Below are positions 8,020 through 16,496 of a stretch of 64,000 nucleotides of DNA, in pieces (position 1 is the stretch's first letter; every line of letters begins with the position of its first letter). A program made the translations under genes and the position numbers. A model generated the notes under the pieces. It ran no database searches, was not told the origin of the DNA, and saw only the letters and a list, made by a program, of their open reading frames with translations. Location: positions 1 through 64,000 of the IMG/VR virus record IMGVR_UViG_3300015360_000041; one strand, given 5' to 3'. The DNA comes from a virus.

Positions 8020-9360
8020 TTATTTCTTCAATCCCTTTATGAGCTTGTCGTTTGGTGATATTGCCCAGAATGTGTCCTTGTTTGCCATCTTGACAGTCAT
8101 GTCTATATGTGCGTTGGGACCAATCTCGCCAGAACGAAATACGCCGTCTTTCATGATGCAATCTATCAAACCGCCATCGAACATGCACTTTGTCAATTCT
8201 GCCCAGTCTTTGGCATCACAATTTGATAATCTGCACGCTTCCAATTTACTGTCGAATATTTTTGAATTGTATATGTGACCGCCGTTTATTTCTGTATCTA
8301 CGATATGACAGTCATATAGAGTACATTCCTTAATCCGACAGTTGACAAAATCAACACTTTTTAGATAATGTATGTTACTTATTAATGCGTCCACGACTTC
8401 CACCCTGTTAGTTGTTGAATTGTAATTTATAGTGGCATTCTTTATGCTGTCACATGACTTTATTATGTCGAACAGTTTGTTCTTTACCTTATCCCAAGAC
8501 GCTATAACTGCGTCATATTCCGGCACCTGGTCAATCTCTATGTTTATGCCGTCTATGTTCGCTAGGAAGTCGTCGTAAGTCTTGTACTGTTTAAACCAGT
8601 TGATGTTGTCCTCGAGATAGCTGAGCAGTTTTATATTGTCCTCGGGCAGTAACTCTTCTGTTATTGCTTTCCTTGTCTGCATTATGAAATAGTCCATAAG
8701 CGTTAATATGTCATCCGTTTTATTCTCGTAATCTGCTCCACCGATGTACCTGAATTCCAAATAGTTCATCCACATCTTCTGTATGTTTATACCGTAGTAT
8801 TTAGTATCATCTGGAATCTGTACACACTGTATAATGGAATTCAATGCGACCTCTGAGTCTTCCCAGTCTTCGAAAGGTACCACCCATTTGACTGAACGCG
8901 CGTATATATTGTTCCGACGTGATGGAAACTTATCGTATACAAAGTCTTCGTTGAAATTTAATATCAGTTTTATCGGATTCATCTGCTTGACATGCATGTC
9001 TGTGAACGATATGTTGATGTGCACAGAACAGTAATCGTTAGTGTAACCGTATTTCTTTATGAAGTTGAGTGCCTTGATCAATATGATTCTAGCATCGACC
9101 CAGTTGATTGGCCCTGTTATGAGCTCAATCATCTCAGAACCTCCAGAGTAATCTGGTTCTATCTTGAACTTCTTATCAGTCACTGTGAAGTCAGAATGGT
9201 ACTGGTTGAAACCCCATACTTCAATCGGCGAGAACTCTAAATTGATAAGTTCCATTGTCTTGATGTAAGAATGGTTCGAGAAGAATTCGAATTCGAAACC
9301 CAACACTGCTGTCTGCAGGTCTTTCCAGTTATTTATAAATCTGTTATTGAACGTGTTCAT
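8020..9360 (-). CDS. Amidoligase-like protein with C-terminal pentapeptide-like repeats
   Basis: A 446-aa protein in two parts. Residues about 15-130 resemble the amidoligase family (glutamine synthetase / glutamate-cysteine ligase fold): GFEFEFF at the start, then IEPDYSGGSEMIELITGP (the usual D-S-G-x-E-x-V block) and CSVHINISF (the His-x-Asn/His block). Such enzymes use ATP to join a carboxylate to an amine, and in phages and mobile elements they are predicted to modify peptides, proteins or cell wall. Residues about 335-430 form a run of five-residue beta-helix-like repeats (NCRIKECTLYDCHIVDTEI). The gene overlaps the next upstream gene by 17 bp. Catalytic activity is inferred from motifs only. 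Confidence 0.6.
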   Translation of the reverse strand: MNTFNNRFINNWKDLQTAVLGFEFEFFSNHSYIKTMELINLEFSPIEVWGFNQYHSDFTVTDKKFKIEPDYSGGSEMIELITGPINWVDARIILIKALNFIKKYGYTNDYCSVHINISFTDMHVKQMNPIKLILNFNEDFVYDKFPSRRNNIYARSVKWVVPFEDWEDSEVALNSIIQCVQIPDDTKYYGINIQKMWMNYLEFRYIGGADYENKTDDILTLMDYFIMQTRKAITEELLPEDNIKLLSYLEDNINWFKQYKTYDDFLANIDGINIEIDQVPEYDAVIASWDKVKNKLFDIIKSCDSIKNATINYNSTTNRVEVVDALISNIHYLKSVDFVNCRIKECTLYDCHIVDTEINGGHIYNSKIFDSKLEACRLSNCDAKDWAELTKCMFDGGLIDCIMKDGVFRSGEIGPNAHIDMTVKMANKDTFWAISPNDKLIKGLKK

Positions 9361-9949
9361 GTTTGTTGTTTTTGTCGTATAATTTTATGTATCTGATATT
9401 GGTCGTGTCGTACAGTACCATCAGTTTCTTGCCAGTCTCCATGACGCCGCTGTATTTGTTGGCTCTCATGTAAGGCACTACAGCCTTGGTACCTATCCTG
9501 TCTGTTATCCCAAAAGTGTTTATGTAAGATGAAACATCGAGATAGCGCTCAATAGGCTTGCCTGCACCGAGGTACAGGTATCTACCGTTCTCAGAAGCGT
9601 TGTTCTGTGCCGCAAGTCCTATGATATTTCCAGGAATGACGCTGACGTTGTTTATGTTTACAGGCGCCGATTGTGTGTTTATATTGACCGCTGATGTAGC
9701 CGTTATCTTGGACATGTGATCTGTGAGCAGTTCTTGGAAATTTTTTACGAAGAGTATGCCATCCAGATTCTTGAAATGCACTCTGGTCACTATGTTTTTC
9801 TCGTCAAAATTCACGTTAGGCCGGCCAGACATATACAGACAGAACCCGTATTCACTGGCTGTATTGTAATAGTCGTATGACAATCCTTTTTTTAGGATGT
9901 TTTCCAATTCATAACTGTTTGTTCTGTAGTAATAATCCAGGTTGCCCAT
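9344..9949 (-). CDS. Possible ADP-ribosyltransferase-fold protein
   Basis: A 201-aa protein. The N-terminus (YYYRTNSYELENILKKGLSY, then EYGFCLYMSGRPNV) looks like the first strand, helix and strand of an ADP-ribosyltransferase fold, where an Arg/His-Thr pair binds NAD+. The later catalytic Glu is not obvious, and there is an Asn/Val/Ala-rich middle (about 90-130). It overlaps the amidoligase gene by 17 bp, so the two are co-expressed and perhaps act together. The fold call is weak; a plain hypothetical protein is the alternative. Confidence 0.35.
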   Translation of the reverse strand: MGNLDYYYRTNSYELENILKKGLSYDYYNTASEYGFCLYMSGRPNVNFDEKNIVTRVHFKNLDGILFVKNFQELLTDHMSKITATSAVNINTQSAPVNINNVSVIPGNIIGLAAQNNASENGRYLYLGAGKPIERYLDVSSYINTFGITDRIGTKAVVPYMRANKYSGVMETGKKLMVLYDTTNIRYIKLYDKNNKHEHVQ

Positions 9950-9966
9950 AAATTTATATATTAAAA

Positions 9967-9992
9967 AAAGGTCTCGAATAATCGAGACCTTT
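9967..9992 (-). terminator. Intrinsic terminator (leftward)
   Basis: An 11-bp stem (AAAGGTCTCGA / TCGAGACCTTT) with a 4-nt loop. On the minus strand it runs into a T-tract, so it ends the small-gene operon to its right and separates it from the 9344 gene. Confidence 0.8.
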
Positions 9993-10090
9993 CATTAATT
10001 TGATACGTAAATACATTATTTTTTGTCAATTACTTGGCCCTGACGGCCATAATCTGTTTTTTGACAGTTGCACATATGATGATTTGTTCG

Positions 10091-10339
10091 TCATTTTTTA
10101 GACATGTCGTTCAACATACCTATCTTGTCTCTTATGCTGTCCTGCAAACATTCTGACAGTACAGTACTCTCAAACTGTATGTTGTCTAGGTTTAGTTTTC
10201 GGTACACCTTGTTGTAGACAAATTTGTAATTATCCTCGTCGGCATTCAGGAAAGTCAATAAATCTTCCGGGTTGATACCTTCCAAGATGTATGAGTCTAG
10301 AATATCGTTGATGATAAAGTATATTTTATTCAAGTTCAT
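10091..10339 (-). CDS. Small hypothetical protein
   Basis: An 82-aa, mostly helical, acidic protein with no recognised domain. It is the last gene of a leftward run of small genes (10091-12065) closed by the terminator at 9967. Function unknown. Confidence 0.55.
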   Translation of the reverse strand: MNLNKIYFIINDILDSYILEGINPEDLLTFLNADEDNYKFVYNKVYRKLNLDNIQFESTVLSECLQDSIRDKIGMLNDMSKK

Positions 10340-10352
10340 GATATATGTATAT

Positions 10353-10643
10353 TTATTTTGTCATATATTCTTTGTAGTATTCTTCTTCTTTTTCACTATA
10401 CTGAATATCGTCAGTGTATACCGTATCTACGACGTATTCTTGCACCTGTTCTTGTTCTGTAGCTGGCATGGATTTAGTGAATACTAGATACATGCAGTAT
10501 GAAAATAATATGAATAAAAGTATGCCCCAATGTTTTTTTAGAATTACTTTGAGTTTTGTCAATACATTGTCGGCAACATCCAATTTCTTTGATATATCGT
10601 TTGTGTCCGAACAGTTTGTAGACTTTACATCATTCGCATCCAT
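10353..10643 (-). CDS. Single-pass membrane protein
   Basis: A 96-aa protein with one strong transmembrane segment at about residues 39-56 (WGILLFILFSYCMYLVF), a 38-residue polar N-terminus and a very acidic C-terminus (EKEEEYYKEY). Without a signal peptide and with positive charge before the segment (KLKVILKKH), the N-terminus is probably cytoplasmic. Small one-pass phage proteins include spanins, antiholins and exclusion proteins; nothing here picks one. Confidence 0.6.
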   Translation of the reverse strand: MDANDVKSTNCSDTNDISKKLDVADNVLTKLKVILKKHWGILLFILFSYCMYLVFTKSMPATEQEQVQEYVVDTVYTDDIQYSEKEEEYYKEYMTK

Positions 10644-10645
10644 TT

Positions 10646-10996
10646 TTACTTGTTGAAGTACATACGTAATCTTGTGGCAACCATAGCCTTGTAGTAGTCT
10701 TTCATGTTTGCAGTTTTGTCTTCGTATGCTGTAATGATGTCATTGTACGTCGATTGTGCAATTTCTTCGTCATCAGCGCCTTCTAAGAAGTTCTCCTGTA
10801 CGCCGGATTGAACTTCTTCAATATTGCCGATTTCATAACTTACCATATTTGTTATAGTATCGATTTCTTTGTCAACTAATTCCCCGGCATCACTTTCAGA
10901 CATTGCTATTACATTACCTTCAATGAGGACTGTCGCTGTGTATTTGTATTTCTTAGTTTCGTTATTCTCTTTTATGAGAGATGTTAGGTTTTTCAT
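10646..10996 (-). CDS. Hypothetical protein with CTS-like N-terminus
   Basis: A 116-aa acidic helical protein starting 2 bp upstream of the membrane-protein gene. Its N-terminus (MKNLTSLIKEN) resembles those of the next two genes upstream and, loosely, the capsid-targeting leader of T4 internal proteins (MKTYxEFIxE). The rest has no recognised domain. It may be a virion-internal protein, but this is inference. Confidence 0.5.
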   Translation of the reverse strand: MKNLTSLIKENNETKKYKYTATVLIEGNVIAMSESDAGELVDKEIDTITNMVSYEIGNIEEVQSGVQENFLEGADDEEIAQSTYNDIITAYEDKTANMKDYYKAMVATRLRMYFNK

Positions 10997-11001
10997 ATTA
11001 T

Positions 11002-11481
11002 TTATTTTGCTATTTTATTTATTATATTTGTTACTACACCCTCTAGTTCACCGCCTACTGCAATACTGTAATCGTTGCTGCCGTCTTCTGTGAAGAGAGT
11101 TATGCTTTCTATCGTCATGTGTGACTCAGACTCGAATTCCGGTGGGGTGTCATAGTCGCCAGGGTTATCGTGTGTGGTCTTGCCGTAGCCTGTCACGTGT
11201 ACCATTATGCTGTCCTGCCCGTTTATGCTGTGCAATGTTATCTCTGTGTCGAGTGTGTCGTCTTCCGATTGTAGTTCAGACGTGTATACGGACCCTTCGA
11301 TTTGCCAATCGCCAGCGTTAACCATTTTAACATGTTTTGTATCTATCTCTTTGACTCCGTTAGTATTCAGGTACTCAAGGATGTACTTGCAGTACGCTAG
11401 TACATCGGCATAATGGTTCGCATTATCTGACTTGAATTCCTCGAAAGTCTTGAGAGTTATTAAGCGATTTTTCTTTTCCAT
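11002..11481 (-). CDS. Hypothetical protein with CTS-like N-terminus
   Basis: About 159 aa from the preferred ATG at 11481 (MEKKNRLITLKTFEEFK); an in-frame ATG at 11514 would add 11 residues. The LKTFEEFKSD stretch resembles the T4 capsid-targeting leader. The body is a beta-rich domain with many acidic residues (about 60-150). The preferred start overlaps the end of the upstream gene by 22 nt. Function unknown. Confidence 0.5.
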   Translation of the reverse strand: MEKKNRLITLKTFEEFKSDNANHYADVLAYCKYILEYLNTNGVKEIDTKHVKMVNAGDWQIEGSVYTSELQSEDDTLDTEITLHSINGQDSIMVHVTGYGKTTHDNPGDYDTPPEFESESHMTIESITLFTEDGSNDYSIAVGGELEGVVTNIINKIAK

Positions 11482-12065
11482 TTCAGTGTATTGCTTATAT
11501 TTTTTGCATTGCATTCGGAGAGTATGTTATAAACGACATCCTTGTTTTTCTCGTTCAACTTGTCTAATGAGTTTATGAAGAATATGCCATTCTCGTATAT
11601 CGCCTTGAATCCGTCTTTCTTAATCTGTGTATTGAGTGATTCTGCCAACATCGATATTTTGCTAGAGTCTGGAACAAACATCGCACACTCGAAAGGTAGG
11701 TCATTTTTCTCCATGTCCATTGTGTAAGAGTAACCTGTTTCTGGAAAATCTGAGTCAGGTAACGATTCGATGTACTGTGTTATTTCACCCAAGTGTGCCT
11801 GTACGAAAGCCACAGAAATATCTTCTGGAACATGTGCCGGGTCTATAAATATCGTCGATATGACGTCTATAGTCTGGCCCTTAGTCAATTCTAGAGATTT
11901 GGCATACTCGCCAATCTTTATGATGTTGTTTAAGGTGTCTACATCCGCGTGCGGTACATTTATAGGGTCTGCCTGCTTTCCCGGAATACTGACAGGTAAT
12001 CCGTTTTCATTAACTGTATTATTCTTGGAATTTTGTTTCTTCCACTCGTTTATCGATGTAATCAT
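11460..12065 (-). CDS. Hypothetical protein with CTS-like N-terminus
   Basis: A 201-aa protein starting MITSINEWKKQN, again similar in pattern to the leaders of the two downstream genes. The body is alpha/beta with no recognised domain. It is the first gene of the small-gene operon. A 50-bp A/T-rich gap separates it from the gene at 12116. Confidence 0.5.
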   Translation of the reverse strand: MITSINEWKKQNSKNNTVNENGLPVSIPGKQADPINVPHADVDTLNNIIKIGEYAKSLELTKGQTIDVISTIFIDPAHVPEDISVAFVQAHLGEITQYIESLPDSDFPETGYSYTMDMEKNDLPFECAMFVPDSSKISMLAESLNTQIKKDGFKAIYENGIFFINSLDKLNEKNKDVVYNILSECNAKNISNTLKWKRKIA

Positions 12066-12115
12066 ACGGATACTTAATAAGGTTAATATTTATATATTAT
12101 ATATTTAATTTTTAA

Positions 12116-12397
12116 CTATATTTTTATACTTTTAGTGCGAATAATGTTGTTTAAGCCGCTTATTGTGCGTACTGGATACCTTATATCGGTATTGTAGTCC
12201 AATAACGACCATTCATGGTCGCCGTTGTTAAACAATAACCATTTGTGACCAACAATGCCCTGGTCAATACATGCGCCTAACTTGTCATTAATCCATAACT
12301 CTTTAATACTTGCATTATTTGATGGACGCCAGCCGGCATTTTTTAGCTGGTCGATTGCTTGGTGTATTCCACCTTTCTTCAATTTACTTGTCGTCAT
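12116..12397 (-). CDS. Small hypothetical protein
   Basis: A 93-aa basic protein with a possible helix at the start and a beta-rich, Trp-containing C-terminal half. It lies 2 bp after the nrdB stop on the same strand, so it is probably on the nrd transcript. Function unknown. Confidence 0.55.
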   Translation of the reverse strand: MTTSKLKKGGIHQAIDQLKNAGWRPSNNASIKELWINDKLGACIDQGIVGHKWLLFNNGDHEWSLLDYNTDIRYPVRTISGLNNIIRTKSIKI

Positions 12398-12399
12398 AT

Positions 12400-13470
12400 T
12401 TACATTTTAAAATCTCCGTAATCAACATCTGACGAGTCCTGTTTGAACGCGCCCGTGGTGTATGTCACTATCTCAGTCTCTTGTGGTGCTTCCTGCATCG
12501 ATTTGCTTTCGGTCCAATTGGTAATCCAACTTATTGGATTCTGTACCTTATCGAATATCGGTTCCAATTTTATGGTTTTCATCCGGCTATTAGTGAGCCA
12601 TTTCATGTACTGGATGAGGATGTCAGCATTCATTCCAATCATGGCGCCGTCTTTGAAAAGGTATTTCGCCCACTCAATCTCTTCGTCTGCCGCGTCCTGG
12701 TACATTTTTATCACAGTCTTTTCACATTCTGCTGCAATCTTTTTGAATCCCTCAGTCTCGTCTTCTGCCAAATATTTGAGTATCAACGACGAACACCCCA
12801 TGTGTAGGTTCTCGTCGCGGTTTATTAGCGATATGATTTTCGCATTGCCTTCCATCTTTTTGTTCTGTGCGAAACAGTATGAACACGCGAAAGACACGTA
12901 AAAACGTATGCCTTCGAGTATGTTTATGGAAACTAAAGTCAGATAAAGTTTCTTCTTGCGATTCTTCAATGTGTCATCAGGAATGGCCTCGATAAGCTCG
13001 TCATAATACTTGGTCACGGACGACGTGCGTTTGATAATTTCCGGGTCATCAAGTATGGTATCGAACACCTCAGACGGATTAGTGTAAATCTGTTTGATGA
13101 TGTATGTATACGAGTACGAGTGTAACGTCTCGAAGAACTCCCAAGTTTTGGCAAATGCCTCGATCTCCGGATTCGAACAGTCTTTCAGCAAATGTGAAAT
13201 TCCCCTGGACTGTACAGAATCTAGTAATATCTGGTACCCGAGGTTTTTTGTAAAAATGAAACGCTCGTGGTCAGACAACGACTGAAAGTCGGATTTGTCC
13301 CTGCTCAAATTAATTTCTTCCGGTCTCCAGAAGAAAGATATTTGTTGTTTGAACATGTTGAAAATCTTCTCGTATTTAGGCTGGTCATATCGTTGTAACG
13401 ACAATTCTGCACCAAAGAACATCGGTTCCTTTCTGTAATCTATTTGCTTTGTGTTTATGATGTTTTTCAT
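12400..13470 (-). CDS. nrdB: Class I ribonucleotide reductase, beta subunit
   Basis: A 356-aa NrdB. All iron ligands and the radical site are visible: the first Asp in LLDSVQSRG, the Glu/His pair and radical Tyr in ETLHSYSYTYI (E-x-x-H followed by Tyr, as in E. coli E115, H118, Y122), the Glu in LEGIRFYVSFA and the Glu/His pair in RDENLHM. It supplies the tyrosyl radical that NrdA uses to reduce ribonucleotides to deoxyribonucleotides. Length is typical (350-390 aa). It lies 16 bp downstream of the nrdA C-terminal fragment. Confidence 0.95.
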   Translation of the reverse strand: MKNIINTKQIDYRKEPMFFGAELSLQRYDQPKYEKIFNMFKQQISFFWRPEEINLSRDKSDFQSLSDHERFIFTKNLGYQILLDSVQSRGISHLLKDCSNPEIEAFAKTWEFFETLHSYSYTYIIKQIYTNPSEVFDTILDDPEIIKRTSSVTKYYDELIEAIPDDTLKNRKKKLYLTLVSINILEGIRFYVSFACSYCFAQNKKMEGNAKIISLINRDENLHMGCSSLILKYLAEDETEGFKKIAAECEKTVIKMYQDAADEEIEWAKYLFKDGAMIGMNADILIQYMKWLTNSRMKTIKLEPIFDKVQNPISWITNWTESKSMQEAPQETEIVTYTTGAFKQDSSDVDYGDFKM

Positions 13471-13486
13471 ATCTTATATTTTTTTT

Positions 13487-13990
13487 TTAAATTGAGCATG
13501 CGCCAGAATCACAACCGGAGTCTTTACCCATCTCATCGATGTCATCGGATTTCTTGTCGTCAGTGTTTGCATAGTATAAGGTCTTTAGACCGTATTTGTA
13601 CGCGTATAACAAGTCTTTGATAACACCGCCCAGAGAGATACCGTCATTACTGTACTCGTAGTAGTGATTTGCAGACACCGACTGGTCGATCCATTTCTGG
13701 ATTACCGCAACGATGTTAGTGTAACCCTTGTTGTCGCCCATGTCGTAAGCCAGCTGGTATTTGTTCTTCAATTTAGTTATCTCCGGGACAACCTGTTTGA
13801 CTAGACCCGACTTGGAGCGCTTTGTCGTCACCAATGCTCGTACAGGTTCCATACCGTTAGTCGCATTCTGTACTACTGCGGAATTATGTGATACACAACC
13901 ATTATCTAATATATAATTATGTTGATTTAATACTTCTATATCATAAGTATGTTCTTGTTCTTGTAATTTTGTGATTTTTGTAATTCTCAT
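13487..13990 (-). CDS. nrdA: NrdA C-terminal fragment preceded by C-terminal half of split intein
   Basis: A 167-aa protein. Residues 1-36 (from MRITKITKLQ to GCVSHN) are a textbook C-intein: 36 aa, block F YDIEV....HNYIL, then the terminal His-Asn. Residue 37 is Ser, the +1 nucleophile, and starts the C-extein SAVVQNATNGMEP, which matches the active-site region of class I NrdA. The protein ends with the redox pair in CDSGACSI, as in E. coli CESGACKI. Trans-splicing with the product of the gene at 14134 would give a 762-aa NrdA, close to E. coli's 761. The ORF starts with its own ATG and A/T-rich start region, 143 bp after the N-terminal gene stops. Confidence 0.92.
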   Translation of the reverse strand: MRITKITKLQEQEHTYDIEVLNQHNYILDNGCVSHNSAVVQNATNGMEPVRALVTTKRSKSGLVKQVVPEITKLKNKYQLAYDMGDNKGYTNIVAVIQKWIDQSVSANHYYEYSNDGISLGGVIKDLLYAYKYGLKTLYYANTDDKKSDDIDEMGKDSGCDSGACSI

Positions 13991-14005
13991 ATTTTATTTT
14001 TGTTT

Positions 14006-14107
14006 TTATTTTATGTGTTGTTGATTAAACATTTGTAATTTATATTCTAATTCTTCTATAGTATGACTGCATTTTATTTTTTTACTGCTATTTACAGATA
14101 ATGACAT
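14006..14107 (-). CDS. Possible 33-aa ORF between the split-intein halves
   Basis: A short ORF (MSLSVNSSKKIKC...) that fills most of the 143-bp gap. It ends in a predicted helix (IEELEYKLQMF). In other fractured genes this gap holds a homing endonuclease gene, so this may be a remnant of one. It may also be chance. Confidence 0.25.
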   Translation of the reverse strand: MSLSVNSSKKIKCSHTIEELEYKLQMFNQQHIK

Positions 14108-14127
14108 ATATTCTAAATTTAGAATAT
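14108..14127 (-). repeat. Perfect 20-bp palindrome next to the N-intein gene
   Basis: ATATTCTAAATTTAGAATAT is fully self-complementary and lies 6 bp after the stop of the N-terminal nrdA gene. It could form a hairpin that ends or slows transcription, or be a protein binding site. Confidence 0.55.
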
Positions 14128-14133
14128 GCCGGC

Positions 14134-16374
14134 TTATTCAAAAATATTAATAATATCGTCAAATTCTTTCAGTTCATCAACTCGCGTCCATATTTCGATA
14201 TTATCTCTATTAACTAAGAGCTTATGATTTGCTGTCATTTTATATGTTTTACCGTCAGTGAATTCTATTTCATATAATGATTTTAATCCATTATAATAAA
14301 ACTTATTACATATATCAGAACTATCTTTAGTTTTAACATTGAATGGAGTCTCAAATTCATACCAGTTTGATATTCCGTTCTTTTCTATTTTTTCAACATC
14401 TATATTTTGTTCTTTGAAAATTTCAGTATACGATTTAATATCGCCATTTTCTAATATTATTTTAGTATCTTTTGTAACGCAAGATTCCGCAGGCATGACG
14501 GCTGTCAATACCGAGTTGCGTAAACCCGCTCCCGTTTTGAGGTCGAGTTTCACTCTCAGCCCCTCCCAGTCGCACGAGTGTGTGCGTTTCACTAAGTCAT
14601 CTACATTCTTGTTATATCTGTCTATTGGCAAGACGCCTTTGCTGTACGTCGTCTTATCGTACCATTCACACGCGCCCAACTCTTCCGCTAATTTATTAGA
14701 TGCCACCAATAGAGAATACTGTATGTGCTCGAACAATTCGTCTACGGCAGTCAGAGACTCGGCGTCAGTGTATTTCAGGTCTTGTTTGGCCAACCAGTAT
14801 GCGAAATTTGTGATACCGACACCTATGCTTCTGCGTTTCAACATCTTCTTAGACGCGTTAACCGGGTAGTCCTGGTGGGTTATAACAAAATCTAATAATC
14901 TCACAATGTATTCGGACGCCTTGTATAACTCTTCGTTGTTCTTTATGGTGCCCAAGTTGTGTGCTGCGAGAACACATAGGGCAATCTCGCCTTCCGAAAG
15001 GTGTTCAGTTTCCGGTTTGTCATCAAAATCGTATATCGATTTTAGTTCGCTGGTAACAAGACAAATTTCCACGCAAAGATTCGACATTTTCACGCACTCG
15101 ATGAACGGAGAATTCGAATTCACATTATCGATATTCATCACATAAAGACGTCCCGTTCCGATGCGTTCCTGCGCGAAACTGTTCATCAGGTCGCGGGCTT
15201 TCACTGTCTTGCGTACAATCTTTTTGTTAGCCTCGTATTTCTCATACAGTTCGTCAAACTTCTCGTTGACGCCAAAGCTATCGTATAAACCCGGCACGTC
15301 GTGCGGACTGAATAGTGATATGTCTTCGTTATCGATGAATCTCTTGTAGAACATCTTAGAGAACTGGATGCCGTAATCCATATGTCGTACACGGTTGTCG
15401 TCAGTGCCCTTATTATTCTTCAACACCAATACGTCTTCAATCTCTTTATGCCACCACGGGAAATATACTGTTGCGGAACCCTTTCTGATACCGCCTTGGG
15501 AACATGAATGTACCGAGCTTTGCATCTGTTTCAAGAACGGGATTACCCCGGTGTGTACAATCTCTCCGCCGCGGATTTTAGAGCCTACTGCACGGATTTT
15601 ACCGACATTGATGCCGATGCCCGCGCGCTTGCTCACATATTTAGTGATTGCCGCGTTTACGTATATGATGGAATCTAATGAGTCGCCAGTTTCAATTAGC
15701 GTACATGAGCTGTACTGCCTGTTCGGTGTCCTGATCCCGGCCATAATCGGCGTAGGCAGTGATATTTTCTGTAACGATATTAGGTCGTATAGTTCCTTGA
15801 TATGTTTGAAACGTGTGTCCTTGTCGTAATCCATGAATACTGTCATAGCTATCAACATGAATGCGTATTGCGGCGTCTCGTATATCTTACCGACAGAACG
15901 GTCTTTGACCAGGTACTTGTCCATCAGCTGTTGAAGACCGGCGTAAGTGAAATCGTAATCTCGCTTGTGTTTGATGTACAGGTTGATGACAGATATTTCT
16001 TCGTTCGTGTACTTTTCCAATATGACCGGGTCGTATACCTCAGCCTTGACATTATTGGTTATGACGTTCCACAGGTGGGGCATCTCGGTCTTCACCTCGA
16101 ATACCTCCTTACGCAACAGGTAATTTAAAAGATTTGCTGCAACATATTGGTAGTTTGGTGTTTTCTCGTTTGTCAGGTCGACTGCAGACTGTATCAATAC
16201 ATTATGTATCGCGCTGGTCTTTATTCCTGAAAAGAATTGAATGTGTGAGTTCATTGCTACATCGCTTGCAGACACCCCAGAAAGACCTTCTGTCGCCCAC
16301 ATTAAAACTTTGTTGATTTTCTCGGCATCGAAACTTAGCTTTTCCCCGTTTCTCTTGGTAACGTTTGAATCCAT
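14134..16374 (-). CDS. nrdA: Class I ribonucleotide reductase alpha subunit, N-terminal part fused to N-intein
   Basis: A 746-aa protein. Residues 1-631 are NrdA: an ATP cone at about 1-95, then the ten-stranded barrel with SSCTLIETGDS, KRAGIGINVG and NLCVEICL (active-site N-x-C-x-E). The extein stops at PAES. Residues 632-746 are a 115-aa N-intein beginning Cys-Val-Thr-Lys, with block B TANHKLLV (T-x-x-H). The natural stop follows directly, so the protein cannot finish NrdA alone; it needs the C-intein protein at 13487. The insertion point lies in the conserved PxES/SxxxxNATNG active-site loop, a known intein site in RNR. The two genes are adjacent, same strand, followed by nrdB. Confidence 0.93.
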   Translation of the reverse strand: MDSNVTKRNGEKLSFDAEKINKVLMWATEGLSGVSASDVAMNSHIQFFSGIKTSAIHNVLIQSAVDLTNEKTPNYQYVAANLLNYLLRKEVFEVKTEMPHLWNVITNNVKAEVYDPVILEKYTNEEISVINLYIKHKRDYDFTYAGLQQLMDKYLVKDRSVGKIYETPQYAFMLIAMTVFMDYDKDTRFKHIKELYDLISLQKISLPTPIMAGIRTPNRQYSSCTLIETGDSLDSIIYVNAAITKYVSKRAGIGINVGKIRAVGSKIRGGEIVHTGVIPFLKQMQSSVHSCSQGGIRKGSATVYFPWWHKEIEDVLVLKNNKGTDDNRVRHMDYGIQFSKMFYKRFIDNEDISLFSPHDVPGLYDSFGVNEKFDELYEKYEANKKIVRKTVKARDLMNSFAQERIGTGRLYVMNIDNVNSNSPFIECVKMSNLCVEICLVTSELKSIYDFDDKPETEHLSEGEIALCVLAAHNLGTIKNNEELYKASEYIVRLLDFVITHQDYPVNASKKMLKRRSIGVGITNFAYWLAKQDLKYTDAESLTAVDELFEHIQYSLLVASNKLAEELGACEWYDKTTYSKGVLPIDRYNKNVDDLVKRTHSCDWEGLRVKLDLKTGAGLRNSVLTAVMPAESCVTKDTKIILENGDIKSYTEIFKEQNIDVEKIEKNGISNWYEFETPFNVKTKDSSDICNKFYYNGLKSLYEIEFTDGKTYKMTANHKLLVNRDNIEIWTRVDELKEFDDIINIFE

Positions 16375-16496
16375 ATTTTTTGTTGTTTTTATTTAGTGTT
16401 TGTATATCTATATATTGCAATATTCATGAAATGTTTTGAAAAATAGAAAATAATTATTCCGTATTATGTGTCCTTTATTTCACAAATTAATATCTA

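Noticed and set aside
12443-12901. Open frames on the plus strand inside nrdB and nrdA
   Set aside because: They are antisense to well-conserved RNR sequence and have no recognisable domain.
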